Shown here piece after piece: positions 1 to 10,945 of a stretch of DNA of 51,257 nt (position 1 is the stretch's first letter; each line of letters starts with the position of its first letter). A program made the position numbers and the translations under genes. The stretch is from Pleurotus djamor (taxonomy: Eukaryota > Basidiomycota > Agaricomycetes > Agaricales > Pleurotaceae), in NCBI GenBank assembly GCA_029747585.1, contig JAPEVF010000315.1, forward strand, positions 1 to 51,257, in the 5' to 3' direction. Under the pieces are notes generated by a model, which saw only the letters and a program-made list of their open reading frames with translations, was not told the DNA's origin and ran no database searches.

Positions 1-349
1 GCTGTGATGGGATGTCAATCATCTTTCCATAGCAGTCAAACCGATCCATCTCAATCTTGCTCAGAGGCAAGGCAACGGAATTGGCATCGTTCCAGATCGT
101 CTCCTTCAAGCTAGACCACAGCGCTTCGATATGCACATCAGGGAGATCAAGATACATCATAAGAAGCAGGCATATATGCGAGGGGAGAGCACAAGGTGGT
201 GTGAGACGAGCAGCGAAGAGACATAACTCGGGCTTGATGTGACAGCAAATTTGGTAGAATCTGATCACGTCAAGGAGTGACAGAGAGTCCAAGAGGGCTT
301 CGTGCCGAGCGAGCTCCTTCAGCAGCGCGATAAGGGAGTGGGAGGGCAT
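1..349 (-). CDS. KDZ transposon-associated protein (CxC5-like), 5' part only
   Basis: A reading frame of 116 codons opens at ATG 349 on the minus strand and runs without a stop off the left edge. It begins MPSHSLIALLKELARHEA and continues with LLDVIRFYQICCHIKP, LCLFAARLTPP and a Trp-containing HIEALWSSLKETIW segment. From memory of basidiomycete proteins this resembles the start of the CxC5-like cysteine-cluster family associated with KDZ (Kyakuja-Dileera-Zisupton) transposases. The Cys cluster and the transposase core would lie outside the window. It is a different subfamily from the CxC2-type KDZ gene at 32827-36416, so two KDZ lineages are present within about 35 kb. The family call rests on pattern memory without a search. 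Confidence 0.6.
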   Translation of the reverse strand, partial: MPSHSLIALLKELARHEALLDSLSLLDVIRFYQICCHIKPELCLFAARLTPPCALPSHICLLLMMYLDLPDVHIEALWSSLKETIWNDANSVALPLSKIEMDRFDCYGKMIDIPSQ

Positions 350-900
350 GGTGGGCGGTTNGGTCAGAGGAACANGAGATGCGCGCCACTTACTTCCTCA
401 ACACGTTGTCCACGTGCCTTTGTTGAATCCTCGTGATCTAGGTTTCCCCTGTCTAATCTCTACGCTCAAAAATAATGTGAACTGACGAACAAATAAACTA
501 AACCTTTCCAATTATAAAACTGAACCTTCCCCTAGATCACGCGGCGGTTCACTTTGTGGTTCACTTTTTCAGGTTCACTAAAAAGGTATACTAATATTTT
601 CTACCGTCGATGTTCTCGCAATCGGAGACATGAAGAAATCTGGTAAATGGGATGTGGTTGCGGTCAAACCACGATCTGAATCATAATGGGATTCGGAATC
701 AGGGACGAATTTGACGATCACGTTACTGATCGCAACTGAGACAAACAACGCGTAAACAACGCCATATTTTCGCGTTTAATCAATGGGCCAAACATGTGAC
801 CCTGGAACATTTAACGACCTTGGTCAGGCTTGGACGGCGACCTGACTCCTTCCCATCCTCCTCCTCGTACCACTCCCCGCCCCTCATCTTCTCCATTCAC
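350..900. other. Intergenic, divergent promoter region
   Basis: This gap separates the minus-strand KDZ-associated gene from Rif1 and must carry both promoters. No convincing gene lies in it. The octamer GGTTCACT occurs three times in the same orientation at 546-553, 558-565 and 572-579, spaced 12 and 14 bp. No clear TATA box was seen. Confidence 0.5.
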
Positions 901-3900
901 ATGTCTCTACCAACTCCTCCCAGTACCTCCCACAGAGAAGAAAAAGAGAACCGTGTTCCGTCGGGTTCTCGCGTCGTCTGGTCTCCAAACGACCAATTCC
1001 ATTTTCTCACTAGCCCTCCTCGATTTTCCCCGTCGAAAGCTGCTGCGGCCACGCCCAAATCTATTTTGAAGAAGAGTGAGAACACCCTTGCACCTGTGGC
1101 GGCCGACGTTCGGGAGACAACACCCGAACCTTCCGACCCCTTGGTGGACTTGAACTACCTACAATCCTCNGTATCAGCCATCATTGCTCTTGAGACCCCT
1201 TTGCGGCAACTCGTNGAGGCTTACTCTATNCTTGCGGCTCGCTTGAGGTCTTGTGTTGGGGGTGTAGTGGATGTNGATTCNACATGGCCACTTTTTCAGC
1301 CGTTGAGGGAGAACAGAGAGGCCATAACAGAAGCTATCACCCGTGATCTGGGAAAGGCGTTGGAAGAACCNAAACTTGTGGGAGAGGAAATTGACGAACC
1401 TAGATGCTCATTACCTTCCCCCGTCAAGACCCCGCGCAANAAGGGTGGGCTTTCCGCCGAGCAGGTCAAATACGCTAGGGACCTTTGCCACACTTGCCAT
1501 GCCGTCATAAGGCTTCTGGCGTTTNTGTTCACGACGCCGGCCTTGTACAATATCTTTACTGGTNCGTGGCTACTGGTTTGACCACAGGAGACCAACCGTT
1601 GANATTNTACTTCCTAGATATGCAGCTTGACTCTATGATGACCCAACTTTTGGCCATTCCTATGGCCGAGTCCCTGCCAACGCCTAATGCACGGAAGACC
1701 TGCGCACTCGCNATATGGTTAATATCCGCGCAACGCTTACCATCAGANGTTCTCCGCCCTGCCCGTGATCGCATAGCATACGCCGTTCGTCGTGGNATTG
1801 ACGGCGAATTGGGCAAAGAAGGGAAGAAGGGTGCAGTCAGTGATGGGTTGAAGGTGATATATGCATGCTTTCTTTTCGGCATGTCCAGAGGCTGACTTTA
1901 GTTNAGGCTGTTCACGACCTTTCTTTGCATCAGCCAGAAATTTTCGTCCCTGCNTTTACCGACCTGCTCCCCTCTGTGTTTGCTTGTGTCATNGGATCGA
2001 CCCTNACCCTTCGTGTTCAAGCCTGCCACGCCCTTGGCGGGTTTGCCTACGCCGCTACCACCATNCCTCGCGACCAGATACACACGAGAATCTCTACCGC
2101 TGCCGCTGATTTCTTCACTGACGGACTCACTTCNGTGCCTTCTGCATCGCCTGAGAAAAAGTCACCGTCAAAGTCAGCTTCGAAAGATCCCCTCCTCATC
2201 CGTGCACTTCGCACAACCCTCGTTGCCACTGACCCCCAACACCCAGCACAAGGCCCTGTCTGGGCTCTTTGTGTCCTGGCCAACCTCATCATCCTCATCG
2301 GTCCCGCCCTCTACACCAGTCCGCGTCTCGAACGCACCATTCGAGCCATGCTGGCCGTTGCAATGCGCACCAAGAGGGGCTCTGTTCGCGCCCTTTTGTG
2401 CCTTGTTTCGCGGTGTCTTACCTGGGTTTATTTCCAACCTCCTCTTCCCCCGAATCCTGATTCCGAATCAGAAGTAGAGGACAGTGACGCCGAAGGACAA
2501 AGTTCAAATGTTCGCGCGCTATTCTGGGAGTTGGTCACAACCCCGAAAGACATGGGCTGCGGTGTCAACCTTGTAACGGCCCTTCTTGCCGATCCTGATT
2601 CTCGCAACGATGACCGATTTGAACATGCCTTTGAAGTACTCCGAGGTATGCTCAATCGAGGGGGACAAACCAGAGAAGATGCCGTGCAAGTTTTGCGTCG
2701 TCTTGTCGCTCTCGACCTGGAACCAGACGGTGAAGACGCCTTCGAGATGCAGAAACTACTTCCCAAACCTCTCTTTTCTACCAGCCCCGGTTTGCTCACT
2801 ACAGACTACCATTCACTCTCCTCCGCTGTGAAACCTATCTTCGCATTCTGTCCTCAAATCGAAGCAGTCACGCCTTTGAGCCGTGATGAAATTTCGAGGG
2901 AATGGATCCTAGACGAGTTGCTCGATGTGTGGAGGCAGTGCTTCTGCTGCATTGAAATGCCCGACGAAGCAGATCCACCCGTATGTGACTATTCTCTTTG
3001 TTTACCGTGTTTACTCATCTTCGTGTAGGAGGAAATTGTTGCCATCTGGGATAGCATCATCAAGGCTAATGTATCATCCTTACAAGGTCAGCTCCCATGC
3101 TCTGTCTTGTGTCCGCCCGACTCACGCAAGCATAGATGCTGATGGCGACGATGCGATCTCTGACTTCGCTAGTCACGCTGTGGAAGTTGTGATCAGGCTC
3201 ATGCGTGAACCTACCCTTGATGTTCGCATGAAAGGGGAGGTATTGTCTCCGGGTCCGATAGCCTCAAGTCCTATCAAACGCAGTCGCAAGCCCGCTGAGG
3301 TGAATCACCGGTCGCATGCATCCCTCCTTCTCACCATCGTGAAAAGTCTTTGGGCGAGTCTCCGGACCACGGTCTCAAGGGAGCTTCTCAGTGATGCTGG
3401 CCAACGGCTCCTTTCCGTTCTATGGGAACTCGAGGACACATTCTCTGCTGACGCTCATCTTGAATGGTCTCAATTATGCGCAGAAATTCTCGTGATCTCT
3501 GAAGATGACTGCATCGTCGACTTCTGGCGGAACACATCGGACTGGACTGCTGAAGCTCGTCACGTCTGCTGGACTACTATTGCCGAGTTGTGGAAGCAGG
3601 ACGCCAAGGCGAGTTGGGACGGCGCTATCAGGCTCTTGTGCCTTCCATTCTCGTACGTGTTCTTGCATTCCTTCGTTTGTCTTGCTCGTCTCAAGTTTAT
3701 CTCCTAGCTCTGCCAAGTCTTGGGAACTTGACGAAGGTGACATCAAGATTTGGGAAAGTCTCACCGCGTTCACGATCAGCTCTGCTCTCGACTTCGGACA
3801 CGACACGGTTGATGTTCTCGATCGCATTGCTCATAGCATTGCCGCTGCCTACGATCCGTCTTCGACTTCGATTGTCCGGGCCGTCGATGTTCTCTTATCC

Positions 3901-5448
3901 CAAGTGCCCATGGCTGAGATCAGAGAACTGCCGTCAAGCCTTTTCCAGCTGGTCAACGAATCTTTACTCGCTAGCTATCCTCCTGAACCACGCGGTCTCA
4001 TCCATGTTGGCTGGTTGTTGAGGACGTTGACGGAAGCTGTTGAACGGTGTCAACTTGATCAACTCGTTGATCTCCTCGACACCGTCAGCGAAGGTATTAG
4101 CACTTGGGTATCCGACGAGCACGCTGCGGTACCAATGGATGATTATTCCTATAACGTGAGTCTTGCTTTATTACGCCCACTCTATCTTCATACTAAGTGT
4201 GCTTAGGTTGTCGGATTGTACGAAATGATTCTCGTTTCATTGCAGTCGCTCAAGGTGACGCGGGACACGGCTGAAAGTCTTGGGCCATTGCTTGAAGCCT
4301 CTGTCATTGGAAGACAGGACAAGCCTTCCTCAGTTTCTGTTGCACTCAATGACTTGTGGACAAATAGCTGGTCGAATTCATTACCTTCGGACGCCCTTCC
4401 TAATGCTGTGCAGCTTCACCTCGGCCTCGCATCGAAGGCTGCCGATGAAATCAGCAGGGAACCTGTTGAACCCGTATCTGAGTCAAAGGCCGCTCTACTT
4501 CATGTTCCATCCAGCGTACCAGCGACTCCTGTACGGGACCGTACGAAGACCTGCCCCGACATCTTCAGCCCTGTACATGGCCTCGTCTTCCCTCGCCTCA
4601 CCCCTGGCATCATCCTCTCTACACCAACAAGGACGCCTGTATCTAAGGGTAAGCGGATGCGTACTCCAGCATCTGGCACGTCACCATCACCCACCAAACG
4701 CCGACGCTTGGATGAACACAACAAGGAGAATACGCCGGTCATTGCTTCTGTCATGTCTCGAATCCTCAACCGTACGCCGGTGTTTTCCAAACCCGAGAAG
4801 CGTGCTGTCCCACAGGACGGTGATGATGATGAACCCGTTCATCGCGTTCTCAAGAAGTCGAAGTCCTTCCCACCCTCGCTTCCTAACGATGACGAAGAAC
4901 GGTCTGTAGCATCGCAGTTGCTGCCCGCTGCCCATGGAAAGGTGTTTGACCAACGGCGCGTCATGGAATCCGTTGTTCCTCCTCCTCTCAGTGAGGTTTT
5001 CTCCTCCCGTTATGCGACACCCTCCTCCAAATTTGCTCAGCGTTTATCTCGCTCTGCCTGTAAAGCCTCGCAACGAAACAACCTTCCGGAGGACGACTCT
5101 GATGGGAGTGTGACACCAACTCTCAGTTTCATAACGAAATTGCTCGGTACTCCATTGCCAGAGATGTCTCTCCTCAACAGTGATGATTCTATCATGGCTG
5201 ACGACACGGAAACGAGCTCATCGTCTGATGTTCCCTCAGATGATGTCCTCATCGGTTTGGTTACGCCTCACCGTATAATATCTCCGACGCTCCGTCGTTC
5301 ATCGTTTAATGATGATCCACCCAGCGATGACTCGAATCCTGGTTCCAGTCCAACTCGTCACGTCGCTGCCCGAATGTTGTCTCGGCAGAACTCCTTCCAA
5401 AGGACGCCTATCCAACCTCTCAGAATGCTCGCTCGGGAGGATTTGTGA
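901..5448 (+). CDS. rif1: Rif1-like telomere and replication-timing protein
   Basis: Seven exons splice to 1411 residues: 901-1561, 1618-1853, 1907-2980, 3029-3086, 3136-3652, 3708-4155 and 4207-5448. All junctions are GT-AG with introns of 48-56 nt, and the frame closes exactly. ATG 901 (MSLPTPPSTSHREEKENR) is preferred to the in-frame ATG at 796. The N-terminus carries two protein phosphatase 1 docking motifs, RVVW at residues 24-27 (RVxF type) and SILK at 54-57, as known for Rif1. An alpha-helical repeat region follows, with phrases such as LRVQACHALGGFAYAAT, matching the Rif1 N-terminal fold. The C-terminal third is low-complexity, Ser/Pro-rich and basic, with KRRRLDEHNKEN. Rif1 recruits PP1 to restrain origin firing and acts at telomeres. 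Seven ambiguous bases in exon 1 and others in exons 2-3 do not break the frame. Confidence 0.85.
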
Positions 5449-5816
5449 GCTGTCTCTCTCCTCTCCGTTGTTCTTTTCTGTTCTTGGCCTTGTTCGTACT
5501 TATCGTTATTTGTCCATTTTCACTATCCAACCATTCAAGTTCAACAAAAGTTCATACACCATGTATCATTAGTGCATAATGTCGTTATCAAATGGGATTG
5601 TTACTTTTTAACCTCGTCCTACGAAGTCGCGTTGAATGCAGATCGTACTTTCCAGGTTAGAGAGAACGCTTCCTGTAAACCTTGCAGCCTGGTGAACTTC
5701 GATTCTGAAAATGAAATCCGACATCACGTGCTCGCGCGACTTCCATCGGAGGACTGGAGTCGCCACGGCCACGACTCGCATTTTGTTCCCGACTACCTAT
5801 CCAATAACTCCTCCAA
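5449..5816. other. Intergenic between Rif1 and mS41
   Basis: This holds the 3' end of the Rif1 transcript and the promoter of the next same-strand gene. No exon with convincing protein similarity was seen on either strand. Confidence 0.5.
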
Positions 5817-6416
5817 ATGTCGCTGGCTCTGTGCGCTCGATGGCGAAGCGTGTTTGGCCCCTTCTCCTGCTCAACCGGATCTGTGCGTAGCCTCGTAAAC
5901 GTCGCCGCAACCCGACCCGTCCCCCGTGCAAGAGGTGGTACTGAAACCTCATTTCCCCGCTCAGCCTGTGGTTTGCTCACATAGAACTTGTTTCTCTTGC
6001 TAGAATCTCTTGGTATCAAAACTCCGGAAGACTTCTTGAAAGCAATTGGTCGGTCTTCCGAGACCAAACTTACGGTCGAGAGATGGGAAGACCTGTGGAA
6101 GTTGGACGGACATGCAATGAAGAAAAATGGTCTTGACGTTCGCGATCGAAGGTGCGTCTGTTAGTTTCTCCCCTCGGAACGTTAGTTGATTTCTACCCGT
6201 CGATAGGTATATTATGTGGTGCATGGAGAAATACAGACTGGGACTGCCTATTTCTCAGTTTGCCCACGAAGCAAAGCCCAAGAAAACCATACGCGGGTAC
6301 GAATACGCCTAACCACAGTTCCGTTCTACTCATCCGACGTACGTTTTGATAGATGGGGTCCCGCTGTCCAGAACGGAAAGCGTATACGCTCTAGAAGGAT
6401 TAAATCCCGAAAATAG
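5817..6416 (+). CDS. Mitochondrial small-subunit ribosomal protein mS41 (IGR-motif protein)
   Basis: Four exons (5817-5934, 6004-6151, 6207-6296, 6353-6416) give 139 residues with a closed frame. The N-terminus is arginine-rich and lacks acidic residues (MSLALCARWRSVFGPF), as expected of a mitochondrial presequence. The core contains the family's defining motif: TPEDFLKAIGR, then WEDLWKLDGHAMKKNG, then DRRYIMWCMEKYRLG. The end, GWGPAVQNGKRIRSRRIK, is also typical. This is the IGR family, equivalent to yeast Fyv4/mS41, a component of the mitochondrial small ribosomal subunit. Introns are 69, 55 and 56 nt. The gene follows Rif1 head-to-tail. Confidence 0.9.
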
Positions 6417-6642
6417 ATTGCCCATGCGATATTTACCCTCATCTAATTCATATTTCTCAACTTCCTCAATAAACCTGGGACTTCGAGTCGCTCGTCCTGC
6501 TTGCAATGAATTCATTACTTGCTAATGCATCAAGTCTGTCTGATGTAGACCAGAACACAGTCGTCGACGCACTTGGCCCATCGCTATACCCAACGAAGTT
6601 ACTAATCTCTAGCTGAACATAACATACCCTTGCCGCTATACG

Positions 6643-6870
6643 ATGGCCAACCCAGCTGGGACACCGACTCCCCCGTCGCCCGCCGAGTACATACACGAAG
6701 GTAACGTGCCGGACACTAGCGCAAAGTTAGCACCAGATCTGGCCGGGTGGGCTTAGAATTCTCCAGCCTTTGCTTCGATTGCAAGCCGCAAAGATAATCA
6801 GCTCTTCAGCAGGCGGGAGACAGCGAGGCCCTGGATGTTTGTTTTGATTATGTTCGGCAGATTCCCCTAG
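6643..6870 (+). CDS. Possible short spliced gene, function unknown
   Basis: ATG 6643 opens a proline-rich stretch (MANPAGTPTPPSPAEYIHE). A GT-AG intron at 6701-6766 joins it to a second exon reading FASIASRKDNQLFSRRETAR, then a hydrophobic patch WMFVLIMFG and a stop at 6868. The spliced product is 53 residues. The residue mix and intron size look real, but I recognise no family. The C-terminus may continue through another intron, because the stop falls within a possible membrane segment. It could equally be chance. Confidence 0.35.
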
Positions 6871-7564
6871 TCCTCATATAAAGAATCATTAGGTGCCCAC
6901 GAAACGAACAAAGGTGAATGGCTTGGTCTACGAAGAACTACCTCTGACATCATAGATTATCACAAACGCCGCGAAGCCGCTTGCTTTGTTCGATGTCGAT
7001 GAGGTTTCAGTCATGGTAGGCACTCATATCTTTTATCATTTTTGCAGATTTGGCTAATTTAGCGTAACTAGCCTAACTCTCCGCAGCGTTGTTAGCAAGG
7101 ACCGTAGGTCGCTGCCCTCGTTACCCTAGCAAGACTCTCCGGTCGGAGGAATGAACATGTAAGACATTGAACGATTGTCAAGATGGTCTGAACACTGCTT
7201 TGTTCAAAGCAAGAAAGAGACCGTCACTAAGGCGCCCTCCTCGGTATTGTATAGACGCCTTTTCACAAATTAGCATTTCGAGGTCCGGTCTCCCGTTGCG
7301 GACTCGCGCGCCTTGTCCCAGCACGTTGTCGCCTTGAGGTGATAATAAGGAGGGGTAAGGCCCTTTCGGAGTTGCAATGCCCCATTCCGCTCATTGAAGT
7401 CCCTAATATCCTACCGACGCTTTGTCGAGCTCGCTTTCTCTATAAAATGGACGTAGCATTGAAGCCTGGCGAATCTACACCCTCCCTGCTTGACCCCCTC
7501 AAAGGATTCCGCAAGTTGATCTTCCCATCCCGCTTTCGAATTATACCATCTCAGGTCCAGAACA
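6871..7564. other. Intergenic, no clear gene
   Basis: About 700 bp without a convincing exon. Short frames here have no recognisable features. The right part is the promoter of the zinc-finger gene at 7565. Confidence 0.4.
7441..7447 (+). promoter_or_regulatory. TATA-like element upstream of the C2H2 gene
   Basis: TATAAAA lies 118 bp upstream of the proposed start ATG 7565. The position suits a fungal core promoter with a 5' leader of about 90 nt. An ATG directly overlaps its end but opens a different frame. Confidence 0.4.
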
Positions 7565-8787
7565 ATGTCTTGGAATCTCATGCGTCGCGAGTCTATCATA
7601 GCGAGCCAGGAGCTCCTACGCAGCCAAAGCGACGATCTCTTCGAGTGGATGGAACCCGCTACAGTCGGGATGTTCGGTGATGAAAAGGATGTCAAACCAA
7701 CAGTATCTTACAGTCCGGCTTCTACTATCTCTTCAGGCCCCTCGTCTGCCTCTTCATCACCCTCCTCCGTCCGATCAGGGAAGGCCTTGGATGTAGATGA
7801 AGACTCCGAGAGCGAGCACTCGGACTTTGAGCCTCTCACCTTCGATGATAATGAGGCCTACACCGTCATCAACGGTACAGCATACCCAGTGTCTGCGTGA
7901 GTGTTTCCACCAGTCTCCATTTAAGGCAATCTTGACTTAGACTCGGGAAACATATCCTAGGATTCCCAAACCTCCACAGTTTGCTCTAGGCTTCAGCTTC
8001 CCCCTNCGCTCCTCAGGATGCACTTAGCCCTATACCGGAGGTCAGGCATCTCCAGCTCCCCGCTTCGCGTCATTCGAGCCCGTACCTTCCAACTCCATCG
8101 AACTTCGTGTCTGCAAGCTCCTCCCCTAATCTCTACGCGTCGCTCCCCCTCGCACCTCAAACGCCTCCTCGCCGTGAGCCCAAATCCCCAAAGAAAGCCA
8201 AGCAATCGAAGCGTACCTTCGACGATGCCGAATTCGATGCTGATGCAGACAGCGACAACGCGTCTGATGATGAATATCTCCCTACTTCTTCTCGTCCCCA
8301 CCACAGTCGCAAGCGCGCTCGTCGACACTCTCCTCAATCGACGACTTGGCCCTTCGGCAATATGCCAACAGCTTCGTCATCATCATCCCCTTATACCCCG
8401 CCGAAAACCCCTGCTCGTAGACCCGCAAAGCGCGTACGCAACTCCCCTCCTTCGCGTAATCTCCAGGTGCCTGCGCTTTCCCAGCCAGTCGAAGTCCTAG
8501 AGATGTCGTTTGTATGCCCCGAGTGTGGCTGGATCCAGCACAACAAGCGTACTCCCGATTTCAAACGCCACTTACGCACCCATACCCGACCCAGCGATCA
8601 AGACCAGTCGCAAGGATGGTGGTGCAAGGGTGTCTTGGTTGGAAACTCCTCGGTCCCAGGAGAGGCATATCAATTTGACGGTCAACTTAGAACTGGAGGG
8701 TGCTTGAAGACCTTCAGCCGCCGGGATGCGTTGAAGAGACATCTCGACAACCCTAACGTCTCTTGCAAAGGATGCATTGACGACTAA
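7565..8787 (+). CDS. C2H2 zinc-finger protein, probable transcription factor
   Basis: Exon 1 (7565-7896, MSWNLMRRESIIASQ) is Ser- and acid-rich. A GTGAGT donor at 7897 follows. The second exon is best started at 7961, and the frame then closes (385 residues) only if the n at 8006, next to CCCCT, is an extra base. A shorter alternative starts at 8028 and needs no correction (363 residues). The C-terminal third holds CPECGW, then FKRHLRTH, a C-x2-C-x14-H-x3-H finger. A second Cys/His cluster follows: WWCKGVL, GGCLKTFSRRDALKRH and VSCKGC. Basic patches (KKAKQSKR, RKRARR) could be nuclear signals. The layout is that of basidiomycete C2H2 regulators; the targets are unknown. Confidence 0.75.
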
Positions 8788-9192
8788 AGGTGACTCTGAC
8801 TCTCGCTTTNAAATTCAACCCCCGTTTCGTTGGATATGTATTCCTACAGTTTCTATTNCTCTTTGGACTATCATTTTTCTCGCCATCGCCCCCAATTTCC
8901 CTTAAACCTGACGCATAATGGACAGTTATCAGTACTTCTCTACATTGTTTATTTAGCTCTTTCACGCATGATATTTTCTCGTTTTATCCCCTTTAATTGT
9001 ATCGATAGCTCTATTTGCATTTCACTCTTCCCCCATGTACCCTCATCCCTCACGACAACCTCATGACCTTTCAGCTCTTTCTTACACTTATTGGACTTTT
9101 TGTTGCATCTCACTTTAACTTTACGACACCTTGATTCGTCAACCTCGAACTTGGTAATCTTCATTACCCTGTAGATAGTCGGTATACAACGT
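8788..9192. other. Convergent 3' region
   Basis: This AT-rich gap separates the plus-strand zinc-finger gene from the minus-strand FHA gene. It holds the 3' ends of both transcripts and no gene I can support. Confidence 0.5.
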
Positions 9193-10286
9193 TTACGATG
9201 CATCGTCATGGAGTAGTACATATTCCTTTGTTGATAGACCAAATTTGATGACTAGCATCCAAGCATCAGTAAAAGCACCAGTTTTGGAGTGAGGCGACCG
9301 ACCATCGCCAGCCTTCAATTCGTAGAATCTAGCGGCGGGTATCCTCTCAGCGTTGACGTGAGTACCATTTGTAGACTCGAGGTCGATGATAAATGGTCTA
9401 TCTCAAGCATTAGCNTCTCAACGTCCGAAACATATCTGGTCACATACTTTATGACAGCTTTTGAGCTGCCGAATTCGTCCCGTTCTTGTATAGAGCGGTC
9501 TGGCGAGTAGTTTANTTGNTATTGGTAAGGTTGAGAAAAGAATTGACGAACGTTGGAAAGCAGCATGTTGCTTGGAACATGAAGGGTGATCAAGAGCGAT
9601 ATCAGCGACTAGTCTATCCCGTCCAACGAGATATGCACTCTGTCTGTTAATGTGAAGTAGCTCTGCCTCAGTCTACGTCAGTCGGCGAACATCGAAATNA
9701 AAAGCAAGCCTGCTCACCGGGTTCCTCCTTGCCCTTGAACACATACAAACGCCAACCAAGAGTTGGTTTCCTCGCCTCAGGTGGTTCATTGTACTTCAAC
9801 ACAGTGCTTGTTCCATCTGAACCTTTGACTGTGTTCGTTGCTGCAGCAAGGAGACCTGACGCTCCAAAGTTGGGTTTCGCCTTTTTGCTGATAGGTGAAG
9901 GGGACCTTGAACCAGATTTTGAACGGGGTCGCGAGGCCCGTGAAGGAGGTGAATAGGAACGCCTGGAAGGTTTACGGCGGTCCTTGTCTCTGTCTCTATC
10001 TTCATCCCTCGCTCTNTCGTAGCGACTTCGGTCCTTGTCTCGTTCTCGCTCTCTTTCGCGCTCTCCATATCCATACCGACTCGATTCAGAGTCATATTCT
10101 CGTCTAAGGAAACATTACTAAATCCTCTGTGAACACGAGTTGAGCATGTGAGACGCACCTTCGACGTTCACGCGCACCATAGTTATCGTCACCTCTATCT
10201 CTGCGGCGAGAACTTTCGCCGTATTTTTCGTAGCTGTCATCGTGACCTTTTGATCGTCGGGCGGGCGAGGCAGATCGTCGTGCCAT
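9193..10286 (-). CDS. FHA-domain protein of the Pml1/SNIP1 type
   Basis: Six exons on the minus strand (10286-10159, 10103-9718, 9662-9552, 9499-9448, 9397-9303, 9251-9193) give 276 residues with the frame closed and introns of 50-55 nt. The first half is an RS/RD/RE-rich tail (MARRSASPARRSKGHDD, many ERERER and RDRDKD runs). The second half is an FHA domain with its signature residues: LVGRDR, HPSCSKQHA, then IDLESTNGTHVN and IKFGLSTKEYVLLH. This arrangement is that of SNIP1 in animals and Pml1 in fungi, a subunit of the RES complex that helps spliceosomes retain unspliced pre-mRNA. The GR, S-x-x-H and NG residues for phosphothreonine binding are all present. Confidence 0.88.
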
Positions 10287-10945
10287 TGGAACTGGGAGCA
10301 AGTGCAGTGGAACAAGCGCNGNCCCTTCCCAAACTCTCCAAGTCCCTTACCACGATCATCAAGTTGGCGGTAANCGGTTGGCGCTGTGCTTTCACCCACC
10401 TTTGANAATTGACTCTTGCTGAGAACCTCTACATGGGTGAACGATCAACGANTCAGCTTTTCTGGGCAACGTNTTGCGAGTCCCGTAGTGTCCCTGTNAT
10501 NGCCCCCCTGTGCCCCANGCTCAAACNNCNTTCCGACTCGTTCGCTGTNNNCTATTCTCAGAGGATCGATTGCCACCCCCTCGACATNGAGGTTGGTTTC
10601 CAGCCTAGTTCGCTGAAGAGTCACCCACAGTGACCTACTAGCCCTCTGTCANCTTNGTGTGAGACCTCTCTCTCACTATCCAACCGGGGACTCCTTTGAT
10701 TGCAAACTCCGGACTGCACCCCCACTTGCAAAGCTACTGCGGCCTTCTGGCGGTTTAAAAATCGGTCGGATGTGCTTCTATTGGGGTTNCAGANCTTGCG
10801 ACACTCACATTTTCTCATCGAATAACGCCTCGAACAACTTCTGAAGCTGCTTTGGACTCCCAACAGTGACAGAAAGATGCTATGCTTCGCACACTGGTGA
10901 GGCATAAATAAGCTAAGAAGTCCTTGTTGCCCCTCGATCCCTCCA
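10287..10945. other. Intergenic with many ambiguous bases
   Basis: This is the divergent spacer between the FHA gene and the secreted-protein gene. More than 15 n positions make any reading unsafe, and no gene was seen. Confidence 0.4.

Noticed and set aside
796..900. Earlier in-frame ATG at 796 as the Rif1 start
   Set aside because: The 35 added residues look like leader sequence. ATG 901 begins the MSLPTPPSTSHR stretch just ahead of the PP1 motifs.
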